This document shows, piece after piece, positions 1 through 8,583 of a DNA stretch of 36,744 nucleotides. The DNA comes from Verrucomicrobiota bacterium. GTDB lineage: Bacteria > Verrucomicrobiota > Kiritimatiellia > JAKQHR01. Numbering within the stretch: the first letter of the stretch is position 1; each line of letters begins with the position of its first letter. Below the pieces are notes generated by a model that saw only the letters and a list, made by a program, of their open reading frames with translations, had not been told where the DNA came from and made no database searches. The stretch is from contig JAKQHR010000032.1 in NCBI GenBank assembly GCA_029557905.1, positions 1 through 36,744 on the forward strand. Direction: 5' to 3'. The translations under genes were made by a program, and so were the position numbers.

Positions 1-1092
1 AATATCTACATCCTCGCCGGCGTTGTAGCGGCTGAAGCTGAAGCGAATGGAACCGTGAGCGGCCGTGTAGGGAACACCGAGTGCGCGGATGACGTGCGAA
101 GGCTCCAGCGAACCCGACGTGCAGGCCGAACCCGATGATGCGCAGATGCCATATTCATTCATGCCCAGCAGAATTGCTTCGCCCTCGATGAATTCAAAGC
201 TGATGTTGGAGGTGTTTGGCAGGCGGGCCTTCGGATCGCCGTTGACGCGGGTGTCTGGACAGACCGCGAGGATTTCTTTTTCCAGACGGTCGCGCATGGG
301 AGCCACGACGGTCTGTTCTTCATCCATATGTTCCATGGCCAGCTCGCAGGCTTTGCCCATGCCGACGATGTAGGGCACGTTTTCGGTTCCCGCCCGCATG
401 CTGCGCTCCTGGTGCCCGCCAAGAATGAACGGGCTGACTTTGGTGCCTTTGCGGATATAGAGCACGCCAATTCCCTTGGGGGCATGAAGCTTGTGGCCGG
501 AGATGGAAAGAAGGTCCACGGGAACTTTGCGCATATCAATGGGAAGCTTACCGGCGACTTGGACCGCGTCGGTATGGAAAATGAGTCCCGCCTCTTTGGC
601 GATCGGGGCGATTTTATCGATAGGGAAGATCACGCCGGTTTCGTTGTTGGCCCACATGAAGGAAAGGAGCAGGGAACTCGGCGACAGGGATGCCTTGAGC
701 TCTTCAAGATCGAGATGTCCGCCGCTGTTCACCTTCAGTTCGGTGAGGCGGCAGCCTTTTTTGTTGAGATAGCGGGCCACTTCCAGGACGGCGGGATGTT
801 CGACGCAGCTGGTGATGATGTGGGGATAGCGGCCGGAGGCCTCCACCACGCCGCGCAGCGCCATGTTGTTGCTCTCGGAGCCGCAGCTGGTGAAGAGAAT
901 TTCGGAAGGACTGGCGCCCAGCAGTGCGGCGACCTGCTCACGGGCTTTATCAATGTGCTTTTTGACGTTTCCTCCGAAGGTGTGCATGCTGGAGGGGTTG
1001 CCCCACGAGTCCCGGAAAAACGGGAGCATGGCGTCAATGACTTCGGGCGCGACCTGCGTCGTCGCATTGTTGTCCAGATAGACGGTTTTCAT
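1..1092 (-). CDS. nifS: Cysteine desulfurase NifS/IscS, C-terminus cut by window edge
   Basis: This PLP enzyme removes sulfur from L-cysteine and passes it as a persulfide to a scaffold for Fe-S cluster assembly in the cytoplasm. Translating the minus strand from the ATG at 1092 gives 364 residues before the window ends. The N-terminus MKTVYLDNNATT is typical of the NifS/IscS class V aminotransferases. The PLP-binding lysine is K201 in SGHKLHAPKG. The catalytic cysteine is C324 in SSGSACTSG, followed by the usual SLEPSHVIRALG block. The start overlaps the nifU stop by 4 bp (ATGA), so the two are translationally coupled and NifU is the natural sulfur acceptor. Only some tens of C-terminal residues should be missing. 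No nitrogenase genes are visible, so a housekeeping Fe-S role is more likely than one in nitrogen fixation. Confidence 0.95.
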   Translation of the reverse strand, partial: MKTVYLDNNATTQVAPEVIDAMLPFFRDSWGNPSSMHTFGGNVKKHIDKAREQVAALLGASPSEILFTSCGSESNNMALRGVVEASGRYPHIITSCVEHPAVLEVARYLNKKGCRLTELKVNSGGHLDLEELKASLSPSSLLLSFMWANNETGVIFPIDKIAPIAKEAGLIFHTDAVQVAGKLPIDMRKVPVDLLSISGHKLHAPKGIGVLYIRKGTKVSPFILGGHQERSMRAGTENVPYIVGMGKACELAMEHMDEEQTVVAPMRDRLEKEILAVCPDTRVNGDPKARLPNTSNISFEFIEGEAILLGMNEYGICASSGSACTSGSLEPSHVIRALGVPYTAAHGSIRFSFSRYNAGEDVDI

Positions 1093-1922
1093 TGCGCTTC
1101 GACGATCAGCTCGTCGGACACGGCCTGACGGAGCTGAGCTTCCACAAAGCCCTTCATGGTGTAGGTGGCCATCGGGCAGCTCGCGCAGGCGCCCTTCAGC
1201 GCCACAATCACGCGGTTGCCGTCCACGTCCACCAGATTGATATCACCGCCGTCGGCCTGCAGGGCCGGGCGGATGGTGGTGGCGATGACCTGTTCGATGA
1301 GCTTGATGCGTTCAAGGTTTGTCATGGTTTTTCCTTTGGTTTCAGCCTTCGGCTTTTCGCCGGCGATGCGGTCAAGAATTTCCTGAATGTCATCCAGACA
1401 GTTCCCGCAACCTCCACCGGCCTTGGTGTAGTTGGTGACCTCCTCCACCGTAGTCAGATGGTTTTCGCGGACGACATGCTCGATTTCCTTCTCGGTGACG
1501 CCGAAGCAGTGGCAGACCACGCGGCCTTCGATTTCCTTGACGCCGGCCGGCTTTCCCGTCCGGTAGTTCTCAATGGCGGCCTCAAGGGCCTGTTCGCCAA
1601 GAACGGAGCAGTGCATTTTCTCGCCGGGCAGGCCGCCAAGGAAGTTGGCCACATCCTGGTTTGTGATCTTTTCCGCCTCGGCAATAGTCTTGCCCTTGAT
1701 GAGTTCGGTCATGGCGGAGGCGGCGGCGATGGCGCTGGCGCATCCGAACGTCTGGAATTTGGCGTCCGCAATGCGGCCGTCCCCGCCAAGCTTGAACGTA
1801 AGCTTCAGCGCGTCGCCGCAGGCCATGGATCCGACTTCCCCTGTGCCGTCGGCATCTTCAATGACCCCCGTGTTCCGGGGGTTCCGGAAGTGATCCATCA
1901 CTTTATCTGTATATTCCCACAT
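1089..1922 (-). CDS. nifU: Fe-S cluster scaffold NifU, three-domain form
   Basis: This is the scaffold on which Fe-S clusters are assembled from sulfur supplied by NifS. All three NifU modules are visible in the 277 residues. First is an IscU-like domain (1-125) with the three cluster cysteines C35 (ACGD), C61 (GCASA) and C105 (HCS). Second is a BFD-like [2Fe-2S] domain (about 134-185) with C137, C139, C172 and C175. Third is an Nfu domain (about 203-275) with the CASC motif at C246/C249. The ATG at 1922 has a good ribosome binding site, AGGAGAG, 7 nt upstream. It is the first gene of a nifU-nifS operon divergent from the TPR/ExbB operon. The full NifU architecture outside nitrogen fixers is known from several anaerobic lineages. 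I am confident of the family. Confidence 0.96.
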   Translation of the reverse strand: MWEYTDKVMDHFRNPRNTGVIEDADGTGEVGSMACGDALKLTFKLGGDGRIADAKFQTFGCASAIAAASAMTELIKGKTIAEAEKITNQDVANFLGGLPGEKMHCSVLGEQALEAAIENYRTGKPAGVKEIEGRVVCHCFGVTEKEIEHVVRENHLTTVEEVTNYTKAGGGCGNCLDDIQEILDRIAGEKPKAETKGKTMTNLERIKLIEQVIATTIRPALQADGGDINLVDVDGNRVIVALKGACASCPMATYTMKGFVEAQLRQAVSDELIVEAQ

Positions 1923-1929
1923 TCTTCAT

Positions 1930-1957
1930 CTCTCCTGATGAGCACCAGCACAATATA
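1930..1957 (-). promoter_or_regulatory. nifU ribosome binding site and possible -10 element
   Basis: Reading the minus strand, TATATT (1957-1952) is a fair -10 candidate. AGGAGAG (1936-1930) is a strong ribosome binding site 7 nt before the nifU ATG. No convincing -35 at 17 bp is visible, so the promoter call is weak. The ribosome binding site is solid. Confidence 0.45.
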
Positions 1958-2012
1958 CGCAAGTCCGGCGGAATTTCATCAAAGATATCAAAAAAAGTTG
2001 AGCCCTGAGCCT

Positions 2013-2041
2013 TTGACATCCTGAATACAAAAGTCTAGTAT
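2013..2041 (+). promoter_or_regulatory. Sigma70-type promoter of the TPR/ExbB/ExbD operon
   Basis: A perfect -35 TTGACA (2013-2018) is followed 17 bp later by TAGTAT (2036-2041, 4 of 6 matches to TATAAT). Transcription would start near 2048, leaving a leader of about 26 nt before the ATG at 2074. It lies in the 151-bp gap shared with the divergent nifU. Confidence 0.75.
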
Positions 2042-2073
2042 CGCGCAAATTGTTTTATACTCTGGCGTCGGTT

Positions 2074-4857
2074 ATGTCGAAAAAAAGTTTTCTTTCAGGT
2101 TTGCTGATACTCTGCATTCTGCTTGCGGCGGTGCTTTCCAATGCGCAGGATGATTCCCCCAACACCCTTTATCGCGAGGGCATGGGCTTTTTTGCCGAGG
2201 GCAATTTTGAAATGGCGGCCGAGCGGTTTTCCGATCTCATCAGCCGTTTCGGCAATGAGGAGGAATTCCAGCAGGCGATGGCGACGGTGTTCTACGCGCT
2301 GGGCTGCTCGCAGTACAACATCGGGCAGTATGAGGAATGCGCGGGAACCTTTGAAAAATTTGCGAATGTTTATCCCAATGCCAAGTTTGTGGACGAGGGA
2401 CTGTTCCGAATCGGCTCGGCGTATTTTGCGCTGGAAAATTATGAGAAGGCAATCGAGGCCTTCCAGAACATGATGGAGAAGATGCCTCAGTCCTCCTATG
2501 CCGAGGACTCCTTCTATCAGATCGGGGTCTGCCATATGCTTCTGGGGGATTTCAAGGAGGCCGCCGAGTCTTTTCTCGCGTTCACTCAGGCTTTCCCGAA
2601 TACGGCGCTGTATTCTCAGGCCACGGTTCTTCGCGCGCGCGCACTGTTTGAACTGGATGAATGGGAGCAGTCGCTGGATGCCCTGCGCGACCTGGAGGGC
2701 CGGGGACGTTCTTTTGAGCACATCACCATTGCCAATTTCCTCGCGCGGGAAATTGGCGACATTGCCTTTGATTACACCGACTATGATCTGGCTCTCGACG
2801 CCTATCGCCGCGTCCAGACGAAGGAGTTCCTGCTTCGCAACCAGCGCAGGCTGGTTGAGGGCATTCAGTTCAATCTGGAACTCATCAGGCGGAAAAGGCT
2901 GGCCGGACAGGATGTTGAAGGCCTCTTCCGTCAGGAGCAGCGCCTGAATGCGTCACTGGGCGAGGCGCAGCAGATGCTGGCGAATCTCGAACAGATGCCG
3001 GAATATGATGCGGCTCTCTTCCACCGGATCGGGCGCTGCTTTTTCAACACCGACCGCTTTTGGGAGGCGCGCGTGGCGTTTACGCGAGTGATTGAAATCG
3101 CCGAGGAGCCCATGGTGCGTGAAGCCGCACTGTTCGATCTGGCACTCGTGCTCAACCGCCAGCGTTATTTTGACGATCTTATCGCGACCTGCACCAGGTA
3201 TCTTGAAGAGTTTGAAGCGGATGAAAAGCTGGTTCAGAACGGCCGCGTGCCGACCATGGCCTACCTGCGGGCTGAAGCCTATGTCAACAAGGAGTTCTTC
3301 GAGGAGGCGGAGGTTGAACTGCGCGACATCCTGAAGAAGTATCCGAATCACAATCAGCTTTCGCGCATTGAGTTCTATCTGGCGCTTTCGCTGGCCATGC
3401 AGGAGAAGTTTGACGAGGCCATCCAGCGCTTCGAGACCTGGCTGAAGCAGTATCCGGACGACATCATGGTGCCGGAGGCGGAGTACTGGTATCCGATTTC
3501 GCTTTACTATTCAGGCCAGCATGCCAAGGCCATGCCGCGCTTCAGGGAGTATGCGGCGAAATATCCGATGTCGGTTTATACTCCGGAAGCCCTGTACCGC
3601 GAGGCCATGTGTCTTTATTCCCTCGAGCAGTTCAAGGAATGTGCGATGCTTCTGGGAAGCTGGATGGAGCGTTTCCCTGACCACTATTTCAGGTGGGAGG
3701 CGAAAGTCACGCGCGGCGGGGCCCTTGCGGCGATCGGCGAGCTGGAACGCGCCAGGGCGGAATATCTCGGCGTGACGAAGGAGGCCAAGGCGTTCTACTA
3801 CATGGCCCTGACCGACTGCGCCAAGGTCTTTAAGGCGATAGCCACGAAAGAGGCCTATGAGGAAATGGCGAAGGTCTTCATGCAGTACATCAATGACGAG
3901 CCGGATTCCGGCAACGTGATTGATGCCGCCTATCAGGCGGGCTGGGCGCTGCGGCAGACAGGCGAGACCGACAAGGCGCAGCGCTTCTACTGGACGATCC
4001 TTTCACGCCACGGTAACACCCGCGGATGGGAGGGGTTCACGCCTGTTTTTAAGGACATGATGCGGCTTTACGGCCCCGAGGGCCAGGACCGCTTCCGGGC
4101 CGATCTCGAACAGAAATACTCCGAGGCGCTTCAGAACCGCAGGCTGACCCTGGGCGCGCGCCTGAAAATGGCAATCATTCTTTCGCGCCCGCCGGAAGAG
4201 CAGGGGGCGGAAATCCAGAAACTCGCGGATACCTTTACCGTTCAGCATCTGGGGCCTGAGGAAATCGGTTTTGTCGGCCAGTATTTCCTGAATGCCGGCC
4301 AGACCGAGAAGGGGATGACCTATCTGAACACCCTTTTGACCGAATTCCCGAAGTCTGCCTATGTTGCGGTGGCCCATGTCCGCATGGCCGAAGCGGCCTA
4401 TCTGGCGGGCGACCTCGAAAAGGCGCTGGAATATGCCACCTTGGGCGTGGCGGAGGCGTTTGATCCGGCTCTCTATATTGACGCGCAGATGGTGCATTCG
4501 GAGACGCTGCGGGCGCTTGGAAAATATGAGGAGGCCATTCCGGGTTATACCGAGGTGCTGGCCAATCGCATGTCCCCCAAGGCCTACAAGCCGCTCTGCC
4601 TGCTGGGGCTGGGGGACTGCCATGCAGCCATGGACCGGCCGGAAAAGGCCATCGCCTTCTACCAGCGGATCTACGTGCTCTATCGGGCCTATACGGATGC
4701 TGTGGTTCAAGCCTACCTGCGGAGCGGCGAGCAGTTTGAAAAGCTCAAGGACCGGCAGGCGGCCATTAACACTTATACTGAACTGATCAACGATGAGAAA
4801 CTGGGCGCAGTCCCTGAAGCGGCTGCGGCGAAAGAGAGACTGGCGAAACTGCAATGA
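2074..4857 (+). CDS. Large exported TPR-repeat protein
   Basis: A protein of about 927 residues built almost wholly of tetratricopeptide repeats, a protein-binding alpha-solenoid. The start at ATG 2074 gives MSKKSFLSGLLILCIL followed by a cleavage region ending SNAQ, a classic signal peptide. An in-frame TTG at 2050 would put non-signal residues in front and lies only a few bases from the predicted transcript start, so it is less likely. Repeats are easy to see, for example YALGCSQYNIGQYEECAGTF, RIGSAYFALENYEKAIEAFQ and QIGVCHMLLGDFKEAAESF near the N-terminus, and they continue to the C-terminus. The protein probably acts in the periplasm. It heads an operon with ExbB/ExbD homologues and may be a periplasmic scaffold for that motor, comparable in role to YbgF/CpoB beside Tol-Pal. 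That role is inferred from position only. The stop overlaps the next gene by 4 bp. Confidence 0.85.
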   Translation: MSKKSFLSGLLILCILLAAVLSNAQDDSPNTLYREGMGFFAEGNFEMAAERFSDLISRFGNEEEFQQAMATVFYALGCSQYNIGQYEECAGTFEKFANVYPNAKFVDEGLFRIGSAYFALENYEKAIEAFQNMMEKMPQSSYAEDSFYQIGVCHMLLGDFKEAAESFLAFTQAFPNTALYSQATVLRARALFELDEWEQSLDALRDLEGRGRSFEHITIANFLAREIGDIAFDYTDYDLALDAYRRVQTKEFLLRNQRRLVEGIQFNLELIRRKRLAGQDVEGLFRQEQRLNASLGEAQQMLANLEQMPEYDAALFHRIGRCFFNTDRFWEARVAFTRVIEIAEEPMVREAALFDLALVLNRQRYFDDLIATCTRYLEEFEADEKLVQNGRVPTMAYLRAEAYVNKEFFEEAEVELRDILKKYPNHNQLSRIEFYLALSLAMQEKFDEAIQRFETWLKQYPDDIMVPEAEYWYPISLYYSGQHAKAMPRFREYAAKYPMSVYTPEALYREAMCLYSLEQFKECAMLLGSWMERFPDHYFRWEAKVTRGGALAAIGELERARAEYLGVTKEAKAFYYMALTDCAKVFKAIATKEAYEEMAKVFMQYINDEPDSGNVIDAAYQAGWALRQTGETDKAQRFYWTILSRHGNTRGWEGFTPVFKDMMRLYGPEGQDRFRADLEQKYSEALQNRRLTLGARLKMAIILSRPPEEQGAEIQKLADTFTVQHLGPEEIGFVGQYFLNAGQTEKGMTYLNTLLTEFPKSAYVAVAHVRMAEAAYLAGDLEKALEYATLGVAEAFDPALYIDAQMVHSETLRALGKYEEAIPGYTEVLANRMSPKAYKPLCLLGLGDCHAAMDRPEKAIAFYQRIYVLYRAYTDAVVQAYLRSGEQFEKLKDRQAAINTYTELINDEKLGAVPEAAAAKERLAKLQ

Positions 4858-5831
4858 ACATGACGGGAAGATACATTCTGGCGGCGGGACTGGGCCTGAT
4901 GCTCGGAGGCGCGGTTTCCGCCCAGACCCAGCCGGCCGCGAAATCCGCGGACAAGCCCCGGGGCATTGGCCCTTACGCGATGACCGTGAGACAGGGTGAA
5001 AAGACCGCCCGCACACAGGTGTGGCTCCTGCGGCGCGCGCGGGACATGGTCTGGATCAGCCGCAAGACCCAGACAGGTTCATTCATCGACATGGGCATGC
5101 ATCAGGATGATGTTGTAAATCTGGAAATCCCGCGGCCTTCCGTATTTGATGCCGTCATGCAGGCCGCCAATGACTCTGCCCGCCGCGCCGCGCAGCGCGC
5201 GCTGCATGCCGTTCAGAAGCAGTTCGAACCGTACCGGGATCTGCCCGGGGTGATCTATGACGAGGCGCTTTTTCTTGAAGGACGGCTGCTGGAACAGCTC
5301 GGCCGCTGGGATGAAGCATTGAAACTGTATACGGATATCATCAGCCAGAAATACGAATCCCCGATGGCGGCCTCCGCCAGGGTCCATGCTGGACTTTGCC
5401 TGCTGCAGAAAAAGGACTTCGAGGGGGCGCTGGCGCACCTGGACAAAAACACCATTCCGCCGGACGATATTGATCTGCTGTCCGAGGTGTGTTTCGGCCG
5501 GGGGACGGCGCTGCAGGCGCTGGAGAAGTATGACGAAGCCATTATGGATTATCTCTATCCCGTGGTGTTTCATCCTTTTGTGAACAGCAACGAGGTCCGT
5601 TGTCTCAAAGCCGTGGTGCCGTGTTATGTCGCCCGCAAGGACTGGGATGCGGTGTTCAAGACATTTTATGCCCTGAGGAAGGATTATCCGGATGCAGCCG
5701 AAACGCAGGAGACGAGGACGTATCTGGAGGCCTACACGAATGAGCTGGGCCGCGAGCTGGATTTTCAGATTGAATTGAAAGATGAAGAACTTGAAGAAGA
5801 CGAAGAAGAAGGGAACGACGATGAAGCTTAA
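4854..5831 (+). CDS. Second exported TPR protein with acidic tail
   Basis: A 325-residue protein with an N-terminal signal peptide (MNMTGRYILAAGLGLMLGG, ending near SAQ). The middle holds TPR-like helices, such as EALFLEGRLLEQLGRWDEAL, ARVHAGLCLLQKKDFEGAL and GTALQALEKYDEAIMDY. The last 25 residues are extremely acidic (runs of E and D), which suggests a flexible charged tail. It starts on the ATGA overlap with the larger TPR gene and its own end overlaps exbB by 11 bp, so it belongs to the same translationally coupled unit. It is probably a periplasmic partner of the ExbB/ExbD complex. No catalytic motif is visible. Confidence 0.82.
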   Translation: MNMTGRYILAAGLGLMLGGAVSAQTQPAAKSADKPRGIGPYAMTVRQGEKTARTQVWLLRRARDMVWISRKTQTGSFIDMGMHQDDVVNLEIPRPSVFDAVMQAANDSARRAAQRALHAVQKQFEPYRDLPGVIYDEALFLEGRLLEQLGRWDEALKLYTDIISQKYESPMAASARVHAGLCLLQKKDFEGALAHLDKNTIPPDDIDLLSEVCFGRGTALQALEKYDEAIMDYLYPVVFHPFVNSNEVRCLKAVVPCYVARKDWDAVFKTFYALRKDYPDAAETQETRTYLEAYTNELGRELDFQIELKDEELEEDEEEGNDDEA

Positions 5832-6615
5832 CAAACTGCTGACTGTATTCACCGTGTTGATGCTGGCCGGTCTCGTGCTGGCTTCTGTCTGCTTTGCTCA
5901 GGATGAAGAGGCCCCCGCCGCGCCGACCAAACTGACCCTGATGGGCATGCTGAAGCAGGGCGGCTGGGCCATGTGGCCTCTGGGCCTGTGCTCTTTCGCT
6001 CTGGTTGCGTTTGCGGTTCTTAATTTCCGCCAGATCAGCATGAAAAAGATGATACCCCCCGATGCGCTGAGCCAGATCCGCGCCGCCGCGTCCAATCGTG
6101 ACCTCGGCACGCTCTGGCAGGTGTCCAGCGGTACGGACAGTTTCTTTACAAAAGGTCTTTCCGCCGGCCTCCGCAAGATTAATCCCGATGATCCGCCCGC
6201 ATCCAAGGGGCACATGGAGGAAGCCATTGCCGAAACCGTCTCGCGCGAGGAATCGCAGGTTTCGTTCTGGATCAACTTCCTGTCGCTGATTTCGGCGGTG
6301 TCGCCTATGATTGGACTGCTGGGAACCGTCAGCGGCATGATCAAGGCCTTTCAGAAGATCGGCCAGAGCGGAATGGGCAAGCCGGAACTGCTGGCCGCCA
6401 ACATCGGCGAGGCGCTGATCACGACGGCCACCGGCCTGATTATTGCCATCCCCGCGCTGTTCTTCTTCTTCCTTTTCCGCAATATGCTCAACAAAGTCAT
6501 TGTGACCTCCGAGGAGCACTATTCCCTGATCCTTGATGACATCACCGGCACCGGCGTCACACATCTGTTTGAGTCGCCCTCGGCGGAATCTGCGCAGGAA
6601 GAAACAGAAGCTTAA
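5821..6615 (+). CDS. exbB: MotA/TolQ/ExbB proton channel family protein
   Basis: This is an inner-membrane subunit of an ExbB/TolQ-type motor that uses the proton gradient to drive a partner protein. Starting at ATG 5821 gives 264 residues, beginning with a signal-peptide-like segment (MKLNKLLTVFTVLMLAG to FAQ, residues 1-27) before the usual fold. ExbB proteins with such an extra cleaved N-terminus are common in several Gram-negative phyla. Three membrane segments follow at about 48-68, 150-172 and 196-219. The conserved block PMIGLLGTVSGMIKAFQ lies at 162-178 and IGEALITTATGLIIAIPA at 195-212, including the Thr/Ala-rich helix that lines the channel. An upstream in-frame ATG at 5782 would add a lysine-rich leader inside the previous gene and is unlikely. 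Confidence 0.92.
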   Translation: MKLNKLLTVFTVLMLAGLVLASVCFAQDEEAPAAPTKLTLMGMLKQGGWAMWPLGLCSFALVAFAVLNFRQISMKKMIPPDALSQIRAAASNRDLGTLWQVSSGTDSFFTKGLSAGLRKINPDDPPASKGHMEEAIAETVSREESQVSFWINFLSLISAVSPMIGLLGTVSGMIKAFQKIGQSGMGKPELLAANIGEALITTATGLIIAIPALFFFFLFRNMLNKVIVTSEEHYSLILDDITGTGVTHLFESPSAESAQEETEA

Positions 6616-6642
6616 TTCAAAAGCAGCAAACCCGAAAACGGC

Positions 6643-7101
6643 ATGAAACTGAAAAGAAGAGAACAGCCCCTGGCCGAAGTGGACATGACGCCCATGATCG
6701 ACATGGTCTTCCTCCTGCTGGTGTTCTTCATGACCGCCGCGACGATGGCGAAGATGAACATGACCGAAAAGGTCAAGCTGCCTGTGGCTGACAAGGCGCA
6801 GATTCCCGACAACAAGAGGGATCGCGAGGCCATCACGGTCATGCCGAACGGGTTTGTGACTTCCGACGGCTCGGTGATCAGCGACGCGGAGCCCTATATG
6901 TTCCGCGGAAAGAAAACGGACGCCGCGGGACTCTCGCAAACGCTCACAGCTCTGGTTAAGAACGAGCCTGATTTGCGGGTTTTCATGCGGATTGACCGCG
7001 ACGTCGAATATATCCGGGTTCAATCAGCCATTCGGGCCTGCGCGGAAGCCGGCATTTACGACATCATCTTCGGAGCCTACCAGACGGCGGCGGGAGACTG
7101 A
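6643..7101 (+). CDS. exbD: ExbD/TolR family protein (first copy)
   Basis: A 152-residue biopolymer-transport protein with one transmembrane helix (about 19-37) and a periplasmic domain. The signature DMTPMIDMVFLLLVFFM carries the essential membrane aspartate at D20, which takes protons in the ExbB/ExbD motor. The periplasmic part ends in a conserved-looking RVFMRIDRDVEYIRVQSAI motif, typical of the ExbD/TolR C-terminal domain. It lies 27 bp after exbB and 1 bp before a second exbD, which suggests a motor with two different D subunits, as seen in other ExbBDD systems. Confidence 0.93.
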   Translation: MKLKRREQPLAEVDMTPMIDMVFLLLVFFMTAATMAKMNMTEKVKLPVADKAQIPDNKRDREAITVMPNGFVTSDGSVISDAEPYMFRGKKTDAAGLSQTLTALVKNEPDLRVFMRIDRDVEYIRVQSAIRACAEAGIYDIIFGAYQTAAGD

Positions 7102-7102
7102 G

Positions 7103-7543
7103 ATGAAGATTAAGCGCAAAAAATCCGACGAGAAACTGGAAATTCAGATGACGCCCATGATTGACTGCGTCTTCCTGCTGCTCATTTACTTTATGGTCAG
7201 CACGACACTCCAGCGCCAGGAGGCAGATATCGGCGTCTCTCTTCCCGGGGTAGCCGAGCAGTCGGAGGCTGTAGAAATCCCGGATGAACAGGTCATTGAG
7301 ATCACGGAGGCCGGAAACGTGCTTCTGAACGACCTTGAATACGATGAGCCTGGGAAATCGAACCTGCCCGAACTGGTGAAGATGCTGAAGCTCTTCAAGC
7401 AGACGGCCGAAGCCAATAAAGTTGAGGCCATGATCACCATTGCGCCCGCGGCCAAAATCAAGCATCAGCGGGTGGTGGATGTGCTCAATGCCTGCGCCGA
7501 GGCCAAACTGAACAATGTAACCTTTGCCGTGGAGGAAATGTGA
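7103..7543 (+). CDS. ExbD/TolR family protein (second copy)
   Basis: A 146-residue ExbD paralogue. The start is ATG 7103, giving MKIKRKKSDEKLEIQMTPMI; the upstream reading frame inside the first exbD is spurious. The membrane helix runs at about 19-36 and keeps the key aspartate at D21 in QMTPMIDCVFLLL. The periplasmic domain differs clearly from the first copy, so this is not a recent duplication. The stop overlaps the next gene in GTGA. Two diverged D subunits may form heterodimers in the motor (inference). Confidence 0.92.
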   Translation: MKIKRKKSDEKLEIQMTPMIDCVFLLLIYFMVSTTLQRQEADIGVSLPGVAEQSEAVEIPDEQVIEITEAGNVLLNDLEYDEPGKSNLPELVKMLKLFKQTAEANKVEAMITIAPAAKIKHQRVVDVLNACAEAKLNNVTFAVEEM

Positions 7544-8583
7544 CAAACGGCGATCAACATCCTCATCACAAGCTCTCAAAAGGCGCGCGTTTCAAGCTCG
7601 AGGGCGTCGTCGCCAGCGTGGTGGTGCATATTATTCTGCTGATCGGTGCCGCCTCGCTGACCGTCCTTGTTATTCAGGGCCGGCAGAAAATGATGTTCGA
7701 GGGCAAGGAGCCGCCCTCCGTTCCCGCAAAGAAGCTGGAACACGCCATTCGCGTGAAGCAGATGGAAAAACAGGTCCGCAAGCCGCAGATACTTCAGCGG
7801 ATGGTGTCCAAGACCCCGTCTTCTGTGGCGCTCCCGGAACTTCCGGAAATGGAAGTTCCTGATATGAAGAACATGCGCGATACCATCATGTCGCGCTCCA
7901 AGGCCGGGTCCGCGCTTGGCGGGCTTGGCGGCGAGGGCGGCGGCGCCGGTCGCGGCCTCACCGGGGGCACCGGTTATTCCGACGCGCAGTTTTTTGGCGA
8001 AAACGTCCGCACACGCGCCATCTGCATCCTCATGGATATCAGCGCCAGTATTCTGGCCAAGGGAATCATGGAGGATGTTCGTGCCGAAGCGCTCAAAATG
8101 CTTGAGGCGCTGAATCCGAACACGAAGTTTAACCTGATAGTCTTTGTGGACGGCGCGCAGCCGTTCTCACCTCAAATGGTCTATGGCACCAAAGCCAACC
8201 GTGAAGCGGGAATAAAATGGCTCAATCAGGAATTTGACGGCCGCAAAATGGGCAATAAGCGCGGATATTCCGGAAGCACGCCTGAAGACGCCATCAAGCT
8301 TGCGGTTGAAATGGGCTGTGACACGATGTTTGTGCTGACGGATGACCCGCCCTATATCAAGCGGGGCGATGCCGAGACCGGCGTTGAAATTCCCGAGCAT
8401 CAGGACAATATTCTGGATTTCGCAAAGAACATAGAGTCGAAGTACGGGCGGCAGGTGAAAATCAACACGATAGCCTATAAACCCTGGTCCAACGCGAAAG
8501 GCCAGCGAGCCATTGATTTTCTGAAGAACCTGTCCCGTTCCACCGGCGGACGTTTCAAGCACATCAAGCGCAAAGATGAATAG
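7540..8583 (+). CDS. Membrane-anchored von Willebrand factor A domain protein
   Basis: A 347-residue protein starting at GTG 7540, which overlaps the previous stop by 4 bp and has a strong ribosome binding site GGAGG at 7531-7535. A short cytoplasmic N-terminus leads into one membrane helix (about 22-46). A proline- and lysine-rich stretch (about 55-110) and a glycine-rich linker (125-144) follow. The vWA domain (about 157-345) carries the metal site DISAS (D166, S168, S170) with T247 and D268 as likely remaining MIDAS residues. The layout of helix, proline/lysine-rich stalk and periplasmic domain resembles TonB/TolA, and the gene sits where such a partner would be, but the terminal domain is vWA. 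It may transmit motor force to a periplasmic ligand; this is an inference. Confidence 0.88.
   Translation: MTNGDQHPHHKLSKGARFKLEGVVASVVVHIILLIGAASLTVLVIQGRQKMMFEGKEPPSVPAKKLEHAIRVKQMEKQVRKPQILQRMVSKTPSSVALPELPEMEVPDMKNMRDTIMSRSKAGSALGGLGGEGGGAGRGLTGGTGYSDAQFFGENVRTRAICILMDISASILAKGIMEDVRAEALKMLEALNPNTKFNLIVFVDGAQPFSPQMVYGTKANREAGIKWLNQEFDGRKMGNKRGYSGSTPEDAIKLAVEMGCDTMFVLTDDPPYIKRGDAETGVEIPEHQDNILDFAKNIESKYGRQVKINTIAYKPWSNAKGQRAIDFLKNLSRSTGGRFKHIKRKDE

Noticed and set aside
5656-7023. Minus-strand open frame of 455 codons opposite exbB and exbD
   Set aside because: It covers parts of three real genes, is His/Arg/Gly rich and lacks any recognisable domain.
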